From positions 1 through 64,000 of the forward strand of contig CAKSKA010000010.1 of NCBI GenBank assembly GCA_934464615.1: a stretch of DNA of 64,000 bases. Direction: 5' to 3'. This DNA is from an uncultured Eubacteriales bacterium. Lineage in GTDB: Bacteria > Bacillota > Clostridia > Oscillospirales > Acutalibacteraceae. The translations under genes were made by a program, and so were the position numbers. Shown here piece after piece: positions 17,148-26,057 of the stretch. The notes beneath the pieces are model-generated. The model was not told the origin of the DNA and ran no database searches. It saw only the letters and a program-made list of their open reading frames with translations. Position 1 is the stretch's first letter; every line of letters begins with the position of its first letter.

Positions 17148-19478
17148 TTAAAGATTTATAATATTTGCATTTTGTGCTTTTGCGGCCTGTGCCTGAACAC
17201 CGTGGCAGGTGAAAAACAAAACCTGATGCAGTTTCGCGTACTGCGACAAAAAACTGAAACTTTCAGCAAAACGCTTGTCATCATACTGGGCAAAGGAATC
17301 ATCAATAATTATGGGGAGTCCGCCGGCATTCTCGCTTAAAAGTTCGCACAGAGCAAGACGCAATGCAAAATTTGCCTGTTGTGCGGCACCTGTCGACAGA
17401 TAATCGGCAGAGTGTGACATCGCACTGCCGTCGGGACTTACTGTAATATCAAAATTTTTGGATACGCCGATGCCTGTATATCTGTCTGCCGTGATTTGTG
17501 AGAGGATTTGCAAAGCGCGTTTTTCAAGCGCGGGGCTGAAACTGCTGCGAACACCTGCAAATGCGGTTTCAAGTCCGTTTGCGGCTATTTGCAAAAGTTC
17601 AAAATAATGCTTTTGTTCGGAAATTTTGTTTTCCGTGTCTTTAATTTTTGTTTCGTATTCCACAGGGGATACAATATCCGTAAAGCCGTTTTTAACACGC
17701 TCTGTCAATGCGGCAATGTTCTTGTCTGTTTCGCTTTTTTCTTCTTCCAGTTTTTTAACCGTCTGCTGTATGTTCTCAAGCGGCATGGTTATGTCCGCGG
17801 CAGGCTGCGGTTTTATGCTTTCCAATTTTTTCACCGCTTCATCAACCGAGGCAATATGCATGGATTGCGCAAAAAAGTTCGCTTTTATCTGTTTCTTTTC
17901 AAGTTCGTTTATTGAATTCTGTGCTTTTTCAATAAGTTTTGCGGCATCTTCGGCAGTGCCTACTGGTTTAAGCCGGCCTGCTTTTTCAAGCAACTGTGTT
18001 CGCAATTCTTCGCATTGCGTCCTGATTTTAAGCAAGTCGTTTCTCGCCGCCGTTTCCTCCTGCTGTTTTGCGGCGATTATCTTTTCGTTTACGCTTTTGC
18101 TGTTTTCGGCATCGTTTATTATTCTTTGCAGACTTTCCATTTGCCGCTTTGCGTTTTCAAGTCCGTCGGAGGCGATTTTTATTTGATTTTCAAGCGATTC
18201 CGCAGACACGGCAGTGTCGGCATTCGGTTTTTTGGCAATTATAAATCCCAAAATAACAGTGACAGCACCCAAAGCCGCTGCTGTGTAAAATAACGGATTA
18301 ATTACGGCACCTGCCGCCGCGCCTGCTGCCGCAATGCATAACCCTATAATAATAAGCAGTAAGTTCGGTTTAAAACCTGTCGGTTTCGGCTGTGCGTTTT
18401 GTTGCGCCAGTGCAAATTGAGCCTGACGCATTTTACCGTCGTAATCGTCATACGCGCTTTTTGCCTGCTCCAATTTTTTATAAGTTTCGGTAATATCGGC
18501 ATTTTCTGTGTCTGCAAGCCGTGCTTTTTCCGCTTCAATATGTTCGATATGCTCTTGCATACGCTGTGCGGCGGTATCGGCGGAATTATATTTTTCAAAA
18601 AGTTCCTTTGCGTCACGGCAAAATTCTTTATCGGCAATGCTGCCGTCGGACAGCCTTAATTCCTCCTCGATTTGTTCGTATTCTTTTGCCGCGTTTATAA
18701 AGCCGGTAAGTTTTTCACGCTTTTCGTTTGCCTGGGCAAGTTTACCCTGATCAAAATAATACTTTAATTTTTCCTGTATTTTGCCGCGCTGTATTAAAAG
18801 TTCGTCAAGCGTGCTTTGTGCGTTCTCGCGCAGTTTGCATTTTTCCGCATTGTTTACGGCGTCGGCTTTTATGTCCTGCAGTTGCTGTTCAAGCTTTACA
18901 ATATTTCCTCCGCGTCCGGTTTTTGTAAGCAGTGCGTCAGCGGCGGAAGTTATGCGTTTAAGCACTTCTTCGTACGAAATATCGTCCTCGAACTGTACCG
19001 AAATGCCGGACAGTTTTTTGTTGATCTCGCCGTCTGCCTCACGGTCGGCATACATGGAAACGGAATTATCTATAAATACGCTTTTGCAAAAAGCACCCTC
19101 ACTCATATCAAAAAACTTTTCGCCGGCGGCACAACCCGTCATGTTCACACTGCCGCCTATATCAAGGTCTATAAGATTTATTTTATCGTTTGAAAGGCTG
19201 CCTCGGAACTCCCGCTCAAGTCTGTAATGCTTTCCGCGGTGTTCAAAATCTATACTGCCCGACATTTTTTCACCGTCAAGCGGGGCATATTTTTTTCTCA
19301 TGTTTTTATTTATGTTGCTGCCCGAACCCGAACCGTAAAACATCATGCGTATAAATGCCATAACTGTTGTTTTTCCGGCTTCGTTCTCGCCGTAAACAGC
19401 ATTAAGACCGTCTGAAAATTCTATTTGCTTATTTTTGAATTTCCCGAAGGATACCATATTAATTTTATTAATCTTCAT
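17148..19478 (-). CDS. YhaN/SbcC-like AAA ATPase with coiled coil and membrane segment
   Basis: The 776-residue ATPase of the RecF/SMC/SbcC class starts with MVSFGKFKNK and Walker A YGENEAGKTT near residue 33. It runs into long coiled coils and ends with signature-like LSTGAAQQANFALRLALCELL and Walker B LPIIIDDSFAQYDD near 730. Instead of a zinc hook, the middle (about residues 370-415) holds two strongly hydrophobic stretches, consistent with a membrane hairpin. With the nuclease gene that overlaps its start by 11 bp it forms a YhaN/YhaO-type pair related to SbcCD/Mre11-Rad50, probably acting on DNA ends. Its exact function is unknown. Confidence 0.8.
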   Translation of the reverse strand: MKINKINMVSFGKFKNKQIEFSDGLNAVYGENEAGKTTVMAFIRMMFYGSGSGSNINKNMRKKYAPLDGEKMSGSIDFEHRGKHYRLEREFRGSLSNDKINLIDLDIGGSVNMTGCAAGEKFFDMSEGAFCKSVFIDNSVSMYADREADGEINKKLSGISVQFEDDISYEEVLKRITSAADALLTKTGRGGNIVKLEQQLQDIKADAVNNAEKCKLRENAQSTLDELLIQRGKIQEKLKYYFDQGKLAQANEKREKLTGFINAAKEYEQIEEELRLSDGSIADKEFCRDAKELFEKYNSADTAAQRMQEHIEHIEAEKARLADTENADITETYKKLEQAKSAYDDYDGKMRQAQFALAQQNAQPKPTGFKPNLLLIIIGLCIAAAGAAAGAVINPLFYTAAALGAVTVILGFIIAKKPNADTAVSAESLENQIKIASDGLENAKRQMESLQRIINDAENSKSVNEKIIAAKQQEETAARNDLLKIRTQCEELRTQLLEKAGRLKPVGTAEDAAKLIEKAQNSINELEKKQIKANFFAQSMHIASVDEAVKKLESIKPQPAADITMPLENIQQTVKKLEEEKSETDKNIAALTERVKNGFTDIVSPVEYETKIKDTENKISEQKHYFELLQIAANGLETAFAGVRSSFSPALEKRALQILSQITADRYTGIGVSKNFDITVSPDGSAMSHSADYLSTGAAQQANFALRLALCELLSENAGGLPIIIDDSFAQYDDKRFAESFSFLSQYAKLHQVLFFTCHGVQAQAAKAQNANIINL

Positions 19479-20589
19479 CGTATTTTACCTCCGAGGAAAA
19501 CGCCCTAAGGCCTATATGCATAGCGTCGGTGATTTTTTGCTCATCAAGCGGATGCTCGCTTATTTGCTTTAACATTACCCTTACAAATTCGCCTTTAAGG
19601 CTTTTTTCTTTTTTTAGCAATTCTATATTTATTTTCGGCGAAGTCTTGTTTGATACTTTGGCAAAAAATACATTTTCCGCAATTCTTGCCTCAACTTCGT
19701 TTCGGTCAATGCACACGCCGTCGTCCGTGTTCCCGCAAAGGATAATTTTATACAGATTTTTCTCAAATTCCCGCGTATATTCGCCCTTTACGGTGTCGAT
19801 TGCAATCATGGCTGCCTGTGCGCTGTTTTGCGCCGCGGAAACATCTGCCGGCAGAACCGCGCATATACGCAAAGCGGTGGGAATAAACTCATAATTGAAA
19901 CTGTTTTTTGAGAGTGCGGCAAAAATAACGCCCTTTTCTCCGATTTCGTCAAACCCGTGCGGTTCGGGACATCCCGGATAAGCAAAATATGTGCTGCCTG
20001 CACGTTCGGGTTTTATGTAAGAGTGTATATGGCCGAGCGCCAAATAATCCATATTGCAGTTTTGTAAAAACGCACGGCTTATGGGATTGTAATTTGCACT
20101 GCCGCCTATGTCGCCGTGCAGTACGCCTATGTTAATAAGGCTGTCGTCAACCGTCGGCGCAAACGTGTTTTCGTGCATATAAACGTCTTTAAAAGATTTC
20201 CCGTAAAAGCACACGCCTTTATCCTTAAAAGGTATACATTCGGTCTGTGTCCCGAAAACGTGCAGATTTTCGGGCAGGTCACGGTCTAAAAACGGCGAAT
20301 CAAGCGTCAGCGGATCATGATTTCCGCACACCGCTATCACATTTGTTTCGGGTATGCTTTTAACGCCGTCGAAAAAAGCGGCAAAATCGTTGTCGGATAC
20401 ACGGTTATTTTCAAAAATATCGCCGGAAATTATAAGAAAATCCGCCTGTTTTTCTTTACAAAGCGCAAAAATTTTTGCCGCGGTAAGCCTTAATTCGCTG
20501 CGGCGCATTTGTTTTTTGCCGTTGGGCAAAAAGGAAAACGGTGCCCCCAAATGCCAATCCGCAGTATGTATAAATTTTATTTCATTCAA
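19468..20589 (-). CDS. YhaO/SbcD-like metallophosphoesterase, DNA exonuclease
   Basis: About 373 residues. The calcineurin-like core has all Mre11/SbcD motifs: FIHTADWHLGAP, ISGDIFE, VCGNHDP, and a late GHIHSY preceded by LHGDIG. The C-terminal part (about residues 250-370) is the divergent capping region. It is expected to be the nuclease partner of the ATPase encoded next (11-bp overlap). The start is read as TTG at 20589, 7 bp after GGGGTG; GTG at 20598 is an alternative that would use no clear ribosome site. No promoter stands out upstream on this strand. Confidence 0.85.
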   Translation of the reverse strand: MNEIKFIHTADWHLGAPFSFLPNGKKQMRRSELRLTAAKIFALCKEKQADFLIISGDIFENNRVSDNDFAAFFDGVKSIPETNVIAVCGNHDPLTLDSPFLDRDLPENLHVFGTQTECIPFKDKGVCFYGKSFKDVYMHENTFAPTVDDSLINIGVLHGDIGGSANYNPISRAFLQNCNMDYLALGHIHSYIKPERAGSTYFAYPGCPEPHGFDEIGEKGVIFAALSKNSFNYEFIPTALRICAVLPADVSAAQNSAQAAMIAIDTVKGEYTREFEKNLYKIILCGNTDDGVCIDRNEVEARIAENVFFAKVSNKTSPKINIELLKKEKSLKGEFVRVMLKQISEHPLDEQKITDAMHIGLRAFSSEVKYDED

Positions 20590-20681
20590 GATAAACACCC
20601 CGACATTTAAGTTAATTCAATTTTACCATTTAATCGGCATTATAGCAAGAAAATATTGCCTTTGTACTGCTTTTGGGGTAT

Positions 20682-20763
20682 AATGTTTTTGTGCCGTCGG
20701 CGGTGGAACGCCGCCGAAGTGCTGACGCACCGAGAAAATCAAAAATTTTCGCACAAAAACATT
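20682..20763. repeat. 82-bp palindromic element with 13-bp inverted ends
   Basis: AATGTTTTTGTGC (20682-20694) is an exact inverted repeat of GCACAAAAACATT (20751-20763). Inside is a GC-rich hairpin, TCGGCGG with CCGCCGA (20697-20717). It lies in the divergent gap between the YhaO-like gene and the DUF951 gene and encodes nothing. It could be a small mobile repeat or a structured RNA; only one copy is visible here. Confidence 0.5.
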
Positions 20764-20775
20764 GAATCAAAACAG

Positions 20776-20826
20776 CGTCCGTGTTGCGACACGGACGAGG
20801 CTGCGCCATAAAAGGCTTGCGCCTTT
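20776..20826. other. Two adjacent hairpins in the 20.6-20.9 kb intergenic gap
   Basis: CGTCCGTGT/ACACGGACG with a TGCG loop (20776-20797) and AAAGGC/GCCTTT with a TTGC loop (20811-20826) stand directly upstream of the DUF951 promoter. No T-tract follows, so they are not ordinary terminators. Their role is unknown. Confidence 0.4.
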
Positions 20827-20833
20827 GCAATTT

Positions 20834-20842
20834 TGGTATAAT
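20834..20842 (+). promoter_or_regulatory. Extended -10 promoter of the DUF951-prfA operon
   Basis: TGGTATAAT is a perfect extended -10 (TATAAT at 20837-20842) 36 bp before the GTG start. A good -35 is not seen, as expected for extended -10 promoters. Confidence 0.5.
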
Positions 20843-20877
20843 ATATTTGATATTTAATATAATCGGGAGGTTTTACC

Positions 20878-21069
20878 GTGGATGTGCGTGTCGGGGATAT
20901 ATTAGTAATGAAAAAACCGCATCCGTGCGGAGAAAACCGCTTTCGCGTTTTGCGTATCGGTATGGATTTTAAAATTGAATGTTGCGGTTGTGCAAGGCAG
21001 GTAATGCTGCCGCGTGCAAAATGCGAAAAAAATATAAAGAACATTATCAGGGAAACGGAAGGAAATTAG
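20878..21069 (+). CDS. DUF951 small protein
   Basis: The 63-residue protein matches DUF951 (YyzM-like): DVRVGDILVMKKPHPCGENRFRVLRIGMD at the N terminus and ECCGCARQVMLPR in the middle. Cys17 and the CCGC cluster could bind a metal. Its function is unknown; the family is widespread in Firmicutes and often sits beside translation or chromosome-maintenance genes. The GTG start is preceded by GGGAGG. It is the first gene of an operon with prfA (3-bp gap), tsaC and coaE. Confidence 0.85.
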   Translation: MDVRVGDILVMKKPHPCGENRFRVLRIGMDFKIECCGCARQVMLPRAKCEKNIKNIIRETEGN

Positions 21070-21072
21070 TAT

Positions 21073-22146
21073 ATGTTTGATAAACTTAAATCGGTTGAAC
21101 AGCGCTTTGAAGAAATAGGCGAAATGCTGACAAAGCCTGAAATAGTATCGGATAACGAAACTTTCAGGAAACTTATGAAAGAGCATAAAAGCCTTATGCC
21201 GATAGTTGAAAAATATCGCGAATATGCGGCGGCAAAACACGATGAAGAAGAAGCAAGGCAGATTTTGGATGAAAGCGGAATCGACAGGGAATTAAAGGAA
21301 CTTGCAGAGGAAGAACTTAACGAATCCAAAAAACGACAGGAAGAAATATCGGAAGAGCTTAAGGTTTTGCTTCTGCCGCAGGACCCCAATGACGATAAAA
21401 ACGTTATTGTGGAAATACGCGGCGGCGCCGGCGGCGAAGAGGCGGCGCTGTTTGCAGGCAGTCTTATGCGTATGTATTCTATGTATGCCGAAAGCAAGCG
21501 CTGGAAAATTGAAATTTTAAATGCAAACGAGACGGAACTCGGCGGTTACAAGGAAGTCAGCTTTATGATTGAGGGCGAGGGCGCATATTCCCGCCTTAAA
21601 TACGAAAGCGGCGTACACCGTGTTCAGCGTGTGCCCGAAACCGAAACACAGGGCAGAATTCATACTTCTACCGTAACCGTTGCGGTTTTGCCCGAGGCGG
21701 AAGAAGTTGAAGTGGAAATTAATCCTGCCGATTTACAAATAGACACATACCGTTCCGGTGGGGCCGGCGGACAGCATGTTAATAAAACCGAATCGGCAAT
21801 ACGCATAACGCATTTACCGACAGGCCTTGTTGTAGAATGTCAGGACGAGCGCAGCCAGTATAAGAATAAAGATAAAGCAATGAAGGTTCTGCGCTCCCGC
21901 CTTTATGAGATGATGCAGCAACAGCAAAACGACGCCATAGCGTCCGACAGACGCGCGCAGGTTGGTACGGGCGACAGAAGCGAACGTATACGCACTTATA
22001 ACTATCCGCAGGGACGTGTTACAGACCACAGAATAGGTTTGACACTTTATAAAATCGAGCAGATACTTAACGGAGATCTTGATGAAATAATAGACGCACT
22101 CATCACTTACTACCGTGCGGAAATGCTGAAGGCCGATGAACAATAA
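21073..22146 (+). CDS. prfA: Peptide chain release factor 1
   Basis: The 357-residue RF1 recognises UAA and UAG and triggers peptide release. The catalytic GGQ lies in [15 protein letters not shown] near residue 233. The codon-recognition region [19 protein letters not shown] near 185 is the standard RF1 form with a PxT-like tripeptide (PET). The N-terminal coiled-coil domain is intact and the length is normal. The stop overlaps the next start (TAATG), indicating translational coupling to tsaC. No prmC methyltransferase gene lies beside it. Confidence 0.96.
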   Translation: MFDKLKSVEQRFEEIGEMLTKPEIVSDNETFRKLMKEHKSLMPIVEKYREYAAAKHDEEEARQILDESGIDRELKELAEEELNESKKRQEEISEELKVLLLPQDPNDDKNVIVEIRGGAGGEEAALFAGSLMRMYSMYAESKRWKIEILNANETELGGYKEVSFMIEGEGAYSRLKYESGVHRVQRVPETETQGRIHTSTVTVAVLPEAEEVEVEINPADLQIDTYRSGGAGGQHVNKTESAIRITHLPTGLVVECQDERSQYKNKDKAMKVLRSRLYEMMQQQQNDAIASDRRAQVGTGDRSERIRTYNYPQGRVTDHRIGLTLYKIEQILNGDLDEIIDALITYYRAEMLKADEQ

Positions 22147-23159
22147 TGATAACCGAAAAACTGTATGTAAAAAACAACTATGACGCGGCGGTGGCAAGAG
22201 CTGCCGAAATACTTAAAAACGGCGGCACCGTGGCAATACCGACCGAAACGGTTTACGGGCTTGCGGCGAGTGCATATTGCGACAGTGCTATAAATAACGT
22301 GTTTAAAGCAAAGGGCAGACCGCAGGATAATCCGCTGATAGTGCATATTGCAAAAATTGAAGATTTAAAAGATGTTGCCGTGGATGTTCCGGAAATTGCC
22401 TTTACGCTTGCAAAAAGATTTTGCCCCGGTCCGCTTACCATGGTACTTAAAAAGGGAAGCAGGATATGCGGCAATGTCAGCTGCGGACTTGACAGCGTGG
22501 CTGTAAGGATGCCCGACAATAAAATTGCGCGGGATATAATTGAAAAAAGCGGACTGCCGCTGGCGGCGCCGTCGGCAAATGTATCAGGATATCCCAGTCC
22601 TACTTCCGCACAACACGTTTTAAATGACCTTGACGGCAAAATAGACGCCGTTGTTATGGGGGACGACTGCAAGATCGGTGTGGAGTCGACAGTGGTGTCG
22701 CTGCTCGGCACACCGAGGCTTCTGCGCCCGGGTGCAGTAACCGCGGAACAGTTAAGGGAGTTTTTGCCCGACCTTATTATAGATAAAGCAATACTGTCAC
22801 AGCCCGAAAGGGACGCGAAGGTTGAGTCGCCGGGAATGAAATATAAGCATTATTCCCCAAAAACGCCGGTGTTTTTGGTTGAAGGAACGGCAGAGGAATT
22901 TGCACATTATGTAAACCAAAAAGAAAATGCGGTCGCAATATGTTTCGATCAGGATACGAACATTAAAATACCGAGTATTGTTTACGGAAGCAAATCCGAT
23001 GAAACTACACTGGCACACAATATTTTTAGGATTTTAAGGGATATTGACGGTAAAGATTATGCGGCGGCATATGTCCACGCGCCGAGTAAAAGCGGCGTCG
23101 GACTTGCGGTTTACAACCGACTTATACGTGCCGCGGCATTCAGGGTGGTACATTTATGA
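22146..23159 (+). CDS. tsaC: L-threonylcarbamoyladenylate synthase (Sua5-type)
   Basis: The 337-residue enzyme makes threonylcarbamoyl-AMP from threonine, bicarbonate and ATP for the t6A37 modification of ANN-decoding tRNAs. The YrdC domain (residues 1-205) has AIPTETVYGLAASAY, KGRPQDNPLIVH, PGPLTMVLKK and SAPSANVSG-like motifs. The C-terminal Sua5 domain (about 230-337) follows a linker with SPGMKYKHYSP, making this the long Sua5 form rather than short TsaC. The ATG shares a base with the prfA stop, and its own stop overlaps coaE (ATGA). Confidence 0.93.
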   Translation: MITEKLYVKNNYDAAVARAAEILKNGGTVAIPTETVYGLAASAYCDSAINNVFKAKGRPQDNPLIVHIAKIEDLKDVAVDVPEIAFTLAKRFCPGPLTMVLKKGSRICGNVSCGLDSVAVRMPDNKIARDIIEKSGLPLAAPSANVSGYPSPTSAQHVLNDLDGKIDAVVMGDDCKIGVESTVVSLLGTPRLLRPGAVTAEQLREFLPDLIIDKAILSQPERDAKVESPGMKYKHYSPKTPVFLVEGTAEEFAHYVNQKENAVAICFDQDTNIKIPSIVYGSKSDETTLAHNIFRILRDIDGKDYAAAYVHAPSKSGVGLAVYNRLIRAAAFRVVHL

Positions 23160-23740
23160 AAACCGTTTTAGGTCTTACCGGACAAACAGGCGCCGGTAAA
23201 AGCACTGCATGCATTACTGCCGAAAAACAAGGATATTTTATAATAGATTGCGATAAAATCGCGCGCGAAGTCACGCAAAAAGGCGGCAAAGCGATATATG
23301 CGCTGGCGTCGGTATTCGGCAATAAAATTATATTGCCCGACGGCACGATTGACCGTCGGTGCCTTGCGGATATTGCTTTTTCTTCGCCGTGTCTTACGCA
23401 AAAATTAAATGATGTTATATTACCGTTTATTACGGATAAAATAAAGGAAAAAGCCGAAAACAGCAACAGTGACAGGATTTTGCTTGACGCCCCCACTTTG
23501 TTTGAAAGCGGCGCGGACGCGTTTTGTACCGTAACGGTTGCGGTTTTGGCAGATGAAGAAATACGCAGGCAAAGAATAATGCGGCGCGACGGGTTGGATG
23601 AAACACAGGCGCAAAAAAGGATAAATGCAGGCAAAAGCGACGACTTTTTTAAGGAAAAATGCGATTATATACTGTACAACAACGGCAATGCTGATGAATT
23701 TGAAAAAGAATTCAACGCACTGCTTGCAAAAATAAATTAA
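23156..23740 (+). CDS. coaE: Dephospho-CoA kinase
   Basis: The 194-residue kinase phosphorylates dephospho-CoA in the last step of CoA synthesis. The P-loop GQTGAGKST is at residues 8-16, the DCDKIAREV motif near 33, LLDAPTLFESG near 103, and RIMRRDG near 139 in the lid. It overlaps the tsaC stop by 4 bp (ATGA), so it is translationally coupled. The length is typical. The peptidase gene follows 14 bp later with its own GGAGG site. Confidence 0.93.
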   Translation: MKTVLGLTGQTGAGKSTACITAEKQGYFIIDCDKIAREVTQKGGKAIYALASVFGNKIILPDGTIDRRCLADIAFSSPCLTQKLNDVILPFITDKIKEKAENSNSDRILLDAPTLFESGADAFCTVTVAVLADEEIRRQRIMRRDGLDETQAQKRINAGKSDDFFKEKCDYILYNNGNADEFEKEFNALLAKIN

Positions 23741-23754
23741 CGGAGGAAACAGCT

Positions 23755-25152
23755 ATGTCAGAAAAAACAGCGGTAGAGCAACTTAAAGACAAACTTTTTT
23801 TAAACAGGAAAAACGGCTATTTTATAACCGATGAAACAACCGCACAGGCGGCTGTAGATTTTTGTGAGGATTACAAACAGTTTTTAAACGAAGCCAAAAC
23901 CGAACGTCTTGCGGTAAAGGCAGCAATAAAACGTGCGGAAAAAGCAGGGTTTGTACCCTTTGAGGCTGGAAAGATATACAAGACCGGCGACAGGTATTAT
24001 GTAAACAACCGCGGCAAATCTTTGGCGCTTGTAAATGTGGGTAAGGTATCGGCACAGCACGGCGTGCATATTACGGCGGCACATATCGACTCTCCCCGTC
24101 TTGATTTAAAACCCAATCCGCTTTACGAGGAAATAGAACTCGCGCTTTTTAAAACACACTATTACGGCGGAATAAAGAAATATCAGTGGCCGACCGTACC
24201 GCTTGCATTGCACGGCGTTTTTGTAAAAAACAACGGCGAAAAAGTGGAAGTCAATATAGGCGAGGACGACGGAGATCCGAAGTTTGTAGTAAACGATTTG
24301 CTGCCCCACCTTGCTACAGAGCAGGCAAAACGTACCTTGCCCGAGGTTATAAAGGGCGAAGAACTGAATGTGCTTATAGGCAGCCGTCCGTTTAAAAGCG
24401 ACGAGGGCAGCGAACTTGTAAAGTTGAATATACTTAAAATACTGAACGAAAAGTACGGAATTACCGAAGCCGACTTTTTATCTGCCGAACTTGAATGTGT
24501 ACCGGCAGCCAAGGCATGCGATATAGGTTTTGACCGTTCGCTTGTAGGCTCTTACGGTCAGGACGACCGCGTATGTGCTTATCCCGCACTTATGGCGGCT
24601 GTTAATGCCGACGTTCCTGAGAAAACACTGGTTACGGTACTTGCTGACAAGGAGGAAATAGGCTCCGACGGAAATACGGGACTTAATTCCGCATTTTTAA
24701 AATATGTTGTATACGATATTGCTAAAATGCAGGGCGTCGACGGTACGGTAACACTGCGTAATTCGCAGTGCCTGTCGGCAGATGTAAACGCAGGTATGGA
24801 TCCGACTTTCCAGGACGTTATGGAGCGCAAGAACGCGTCGCTTTTAAATTACGGCGTAGTAATTACAAAATACACGGGTTCACGCGGTAAAAGTTCAACC
24901 TCAGACGCATCTGCCGAATATGTAGGAGAAATACGCGCAATGCTTGATAAAGCCGGCGTTGTATGGCAGACGGGTGAACTCGGCAAAGTGGATATAGGCG
25001 GCGGCGGAACGGTTGCAATGTATATTGCAAACCTCGGTGTTGATGTTGTGGATCTGGGCGTTCCGGTACTTTCCATGCACGCTCCGTTTGAAACTACCGC
25101 AAAATTTGATATTTTAATGGCTTACCGTGCCATGCTTGAATTTGCAAAATAA
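23755..25152 (+). CDS. M18-family aminopeptidase
   Basis: The 465-residue enzyme belongs to the M18 metallopeptidases (aspartyl aminopeptidase group). Zinc ligands and catalytic residues lie in HITAAHIDSPRLDL near residue 103, DDRVCAYP near 266, ADKEEIGSDGNTG near 298, and SMHAPFE near the C terminus. M18 enzymes form large tetrahedral cytosolic complexes that release N-terminal acidic or other residues from peptides. The start follows ACGGAGG. It is last in the prfA operon and is followed by a terminator. Confidence 0.92.
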   Translation: MSEKTAVEQLKDKLFLNRKNGYFITDETTAQAAVDFCEDYKQFLNEAKTERLAVKAAIKRAEKAGFVPFEAGKIYKTGDRYYVNNRGKSLALVNVGKVSAQHGVHITAAHIDSPRLDLKPNPLYEEIELALFKTHYYGGIKKYQWPTVPLALHGVFVKNNGEKVEVNIGEDDGDPKFVVNDLLPHLATEQAKRTLPEVIKGEELNVLIGSRPFKSDEGSELVKLNILKILNEKYGITEADFLSAELECVPAAKACDIGFDRSLVGSYGQDDRVCAYPALMAAVNADVPEKTLVTVLADKEEIGSDGNTGLNSAFLKYVVYDIAKMQGVDGTVTLRNSQCLSADVNAGMDPTFQDVMERKNASLLNYGVVITKYTGSRGKSSTSDASAEYVGEIRAMLDKAGVVWQTGELGKVDIGGGGTVAMYIANLGVDVVDLGVPVLSMHAPFETTAKFDILMAYRAMLEFAK

Positions 25153-25160
25153 AGTTATGG

Positions 25161-25187
25161 GAAGCCGTATTACGTACGGCTTCTTTT
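25161..25187 (+). terminator. Terminator after the M18 peptidase gene
   Basis: GAAGCCGTA (25161-25169) pairs with TACGGCTTC (25175-25183), followed by TTTT. Confidence 0.75.
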
Positions 25188-25236
25188 ACTTAGTGTGACG
25201 CAACCATAATTAACATATCCTGTTAACTGTAAATGG

Positions 25237-25264
25237 TTGACGCAAAGGTAAACGGTTGTATAAT
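25237..25264 (+). promoter_or_regulatory. Promoter for the DUF1653-GNAT gene
   Basis: TTGACG (25237-25242) and a perfect TATAAT (25259-25264) are 16 bp apart, ending 20 bp before the start codon. Confidence 0.65.
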
Positions 25265-25284
25265 TAATGCAGGAAGGGATAAAA

Positions 25285-26034
25285 ATGGAATTTAAAATAA
25301 AGCAAGGTATATACCGCCATTTTAAAGGTAATAAATACAGGGTTTTGGGTATTGCAAAACACAGCGAAACGCTTGAAGATACTGTGGTTTATAAATCGCT
25401 TGAAAACGGGGAAATGTGGGTACGGCCTGCAAAAATGTGGAATGATGAAGTGTCGGCAGACGGCAAAAAAGTTAAACGTTTTACATATTTGTGCGGCGGT
25501 GAAAATCCCGTTATACGCAAGGCGACAAAGGACGATATAAAGCAAATAGCCGAAATATATGACAGAATTTTGACCGAAGAAGAAAACGGCAATGCCACTA
25601 CCGGCTGGATAAGGGGCGTTTATCCCACCGAGGCTACCGCGTTGCAGGCGCTTGAAAATGACGATTTGTTTGTGCTTGAAGACGAAGGACGCGTTGTTGC
25701 CGCTGCAAGAATAAATCAAATACAAGTGCCCGAGTATGCAAATGCGGATTGGCAGCATAAAAATGTACCGGATAATCAAATTATGGTGTTGCATACATTG
25801 GTTGTGGATACGCAGTGTGCAGGCAAGGGCTACGGAACATATTTTGTTGCGTTTTATGAGGATTATGCGAAGCAAAACGGCTGCGATTATTTAAGAATGG
25901 ATACAAACAAAAGAAATACCGCCGCACGCAGCCTTTATAAAAAACTCGGTTACAGCGAGGCGGATATAGTACCCTGCGATTTTAACGGGATAGACGGGAT
26001 AGAACTCGTCTGTCTTGAAAAATACTTGGGTTAA
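25285..26034 (+). CDS. DUF1653 domain fused to a GNAT acetyltransferase
   Basis: About 249 residues. The first 70 are a DUF1653 domain (GIYRHFKGNKYRVLGIAKHS, then VVYKSLENGEMWVRPAKMW), normally a stand-alone small protein. Residues about 82-249 are a GNAT acetyltransferase with an acetyl-CoA loop-like QCAGKGYGTYFVAFYEDYA and a C-terminal RNTAARSLYKKLGYSEAD. The substrate is unknown; DUF1653 may supply recognition. ATG at 25285 lies 4 bp after GGAAGGGAT; ATG at 25267 precedes that site and is rejected. It shares a direction with the ABC exporter that follows 23 bp later. Confidence 0.82.
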   Translation: MEFKIKQGIYRHFKGNKYRVLGIAKHSETLEDTVVYKSLENGEMWVRPAKMWNDEVSADGKKVKRFTYLCGGENPVIRKATKDDIKQIAEIYDRILTEEENGNATTGWIRGVYPTEATALQALENDDLFVLEDEGRVVAAARINQIQVPEYANADWQHKNVPDNQIMVLHTLVVDTQCAGKGYGTYFVAFYEDYAKQNGCDYLRMDTNKRNTAARSLYKKLGYSEADIVPCDFNGIDGIELVCLEKYLG

Positions 26035-26057
26035 TTTTGTATTTTGGAGGAGATAAA

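Noticed and set aside
18200..18400. Hydrophobic middle of the SbcC-like ATPase as a frameshift artefact
   Set aside because: The frame is continuous, codon usage is like the rest of the gene, and coiled coil resumes on both sides.
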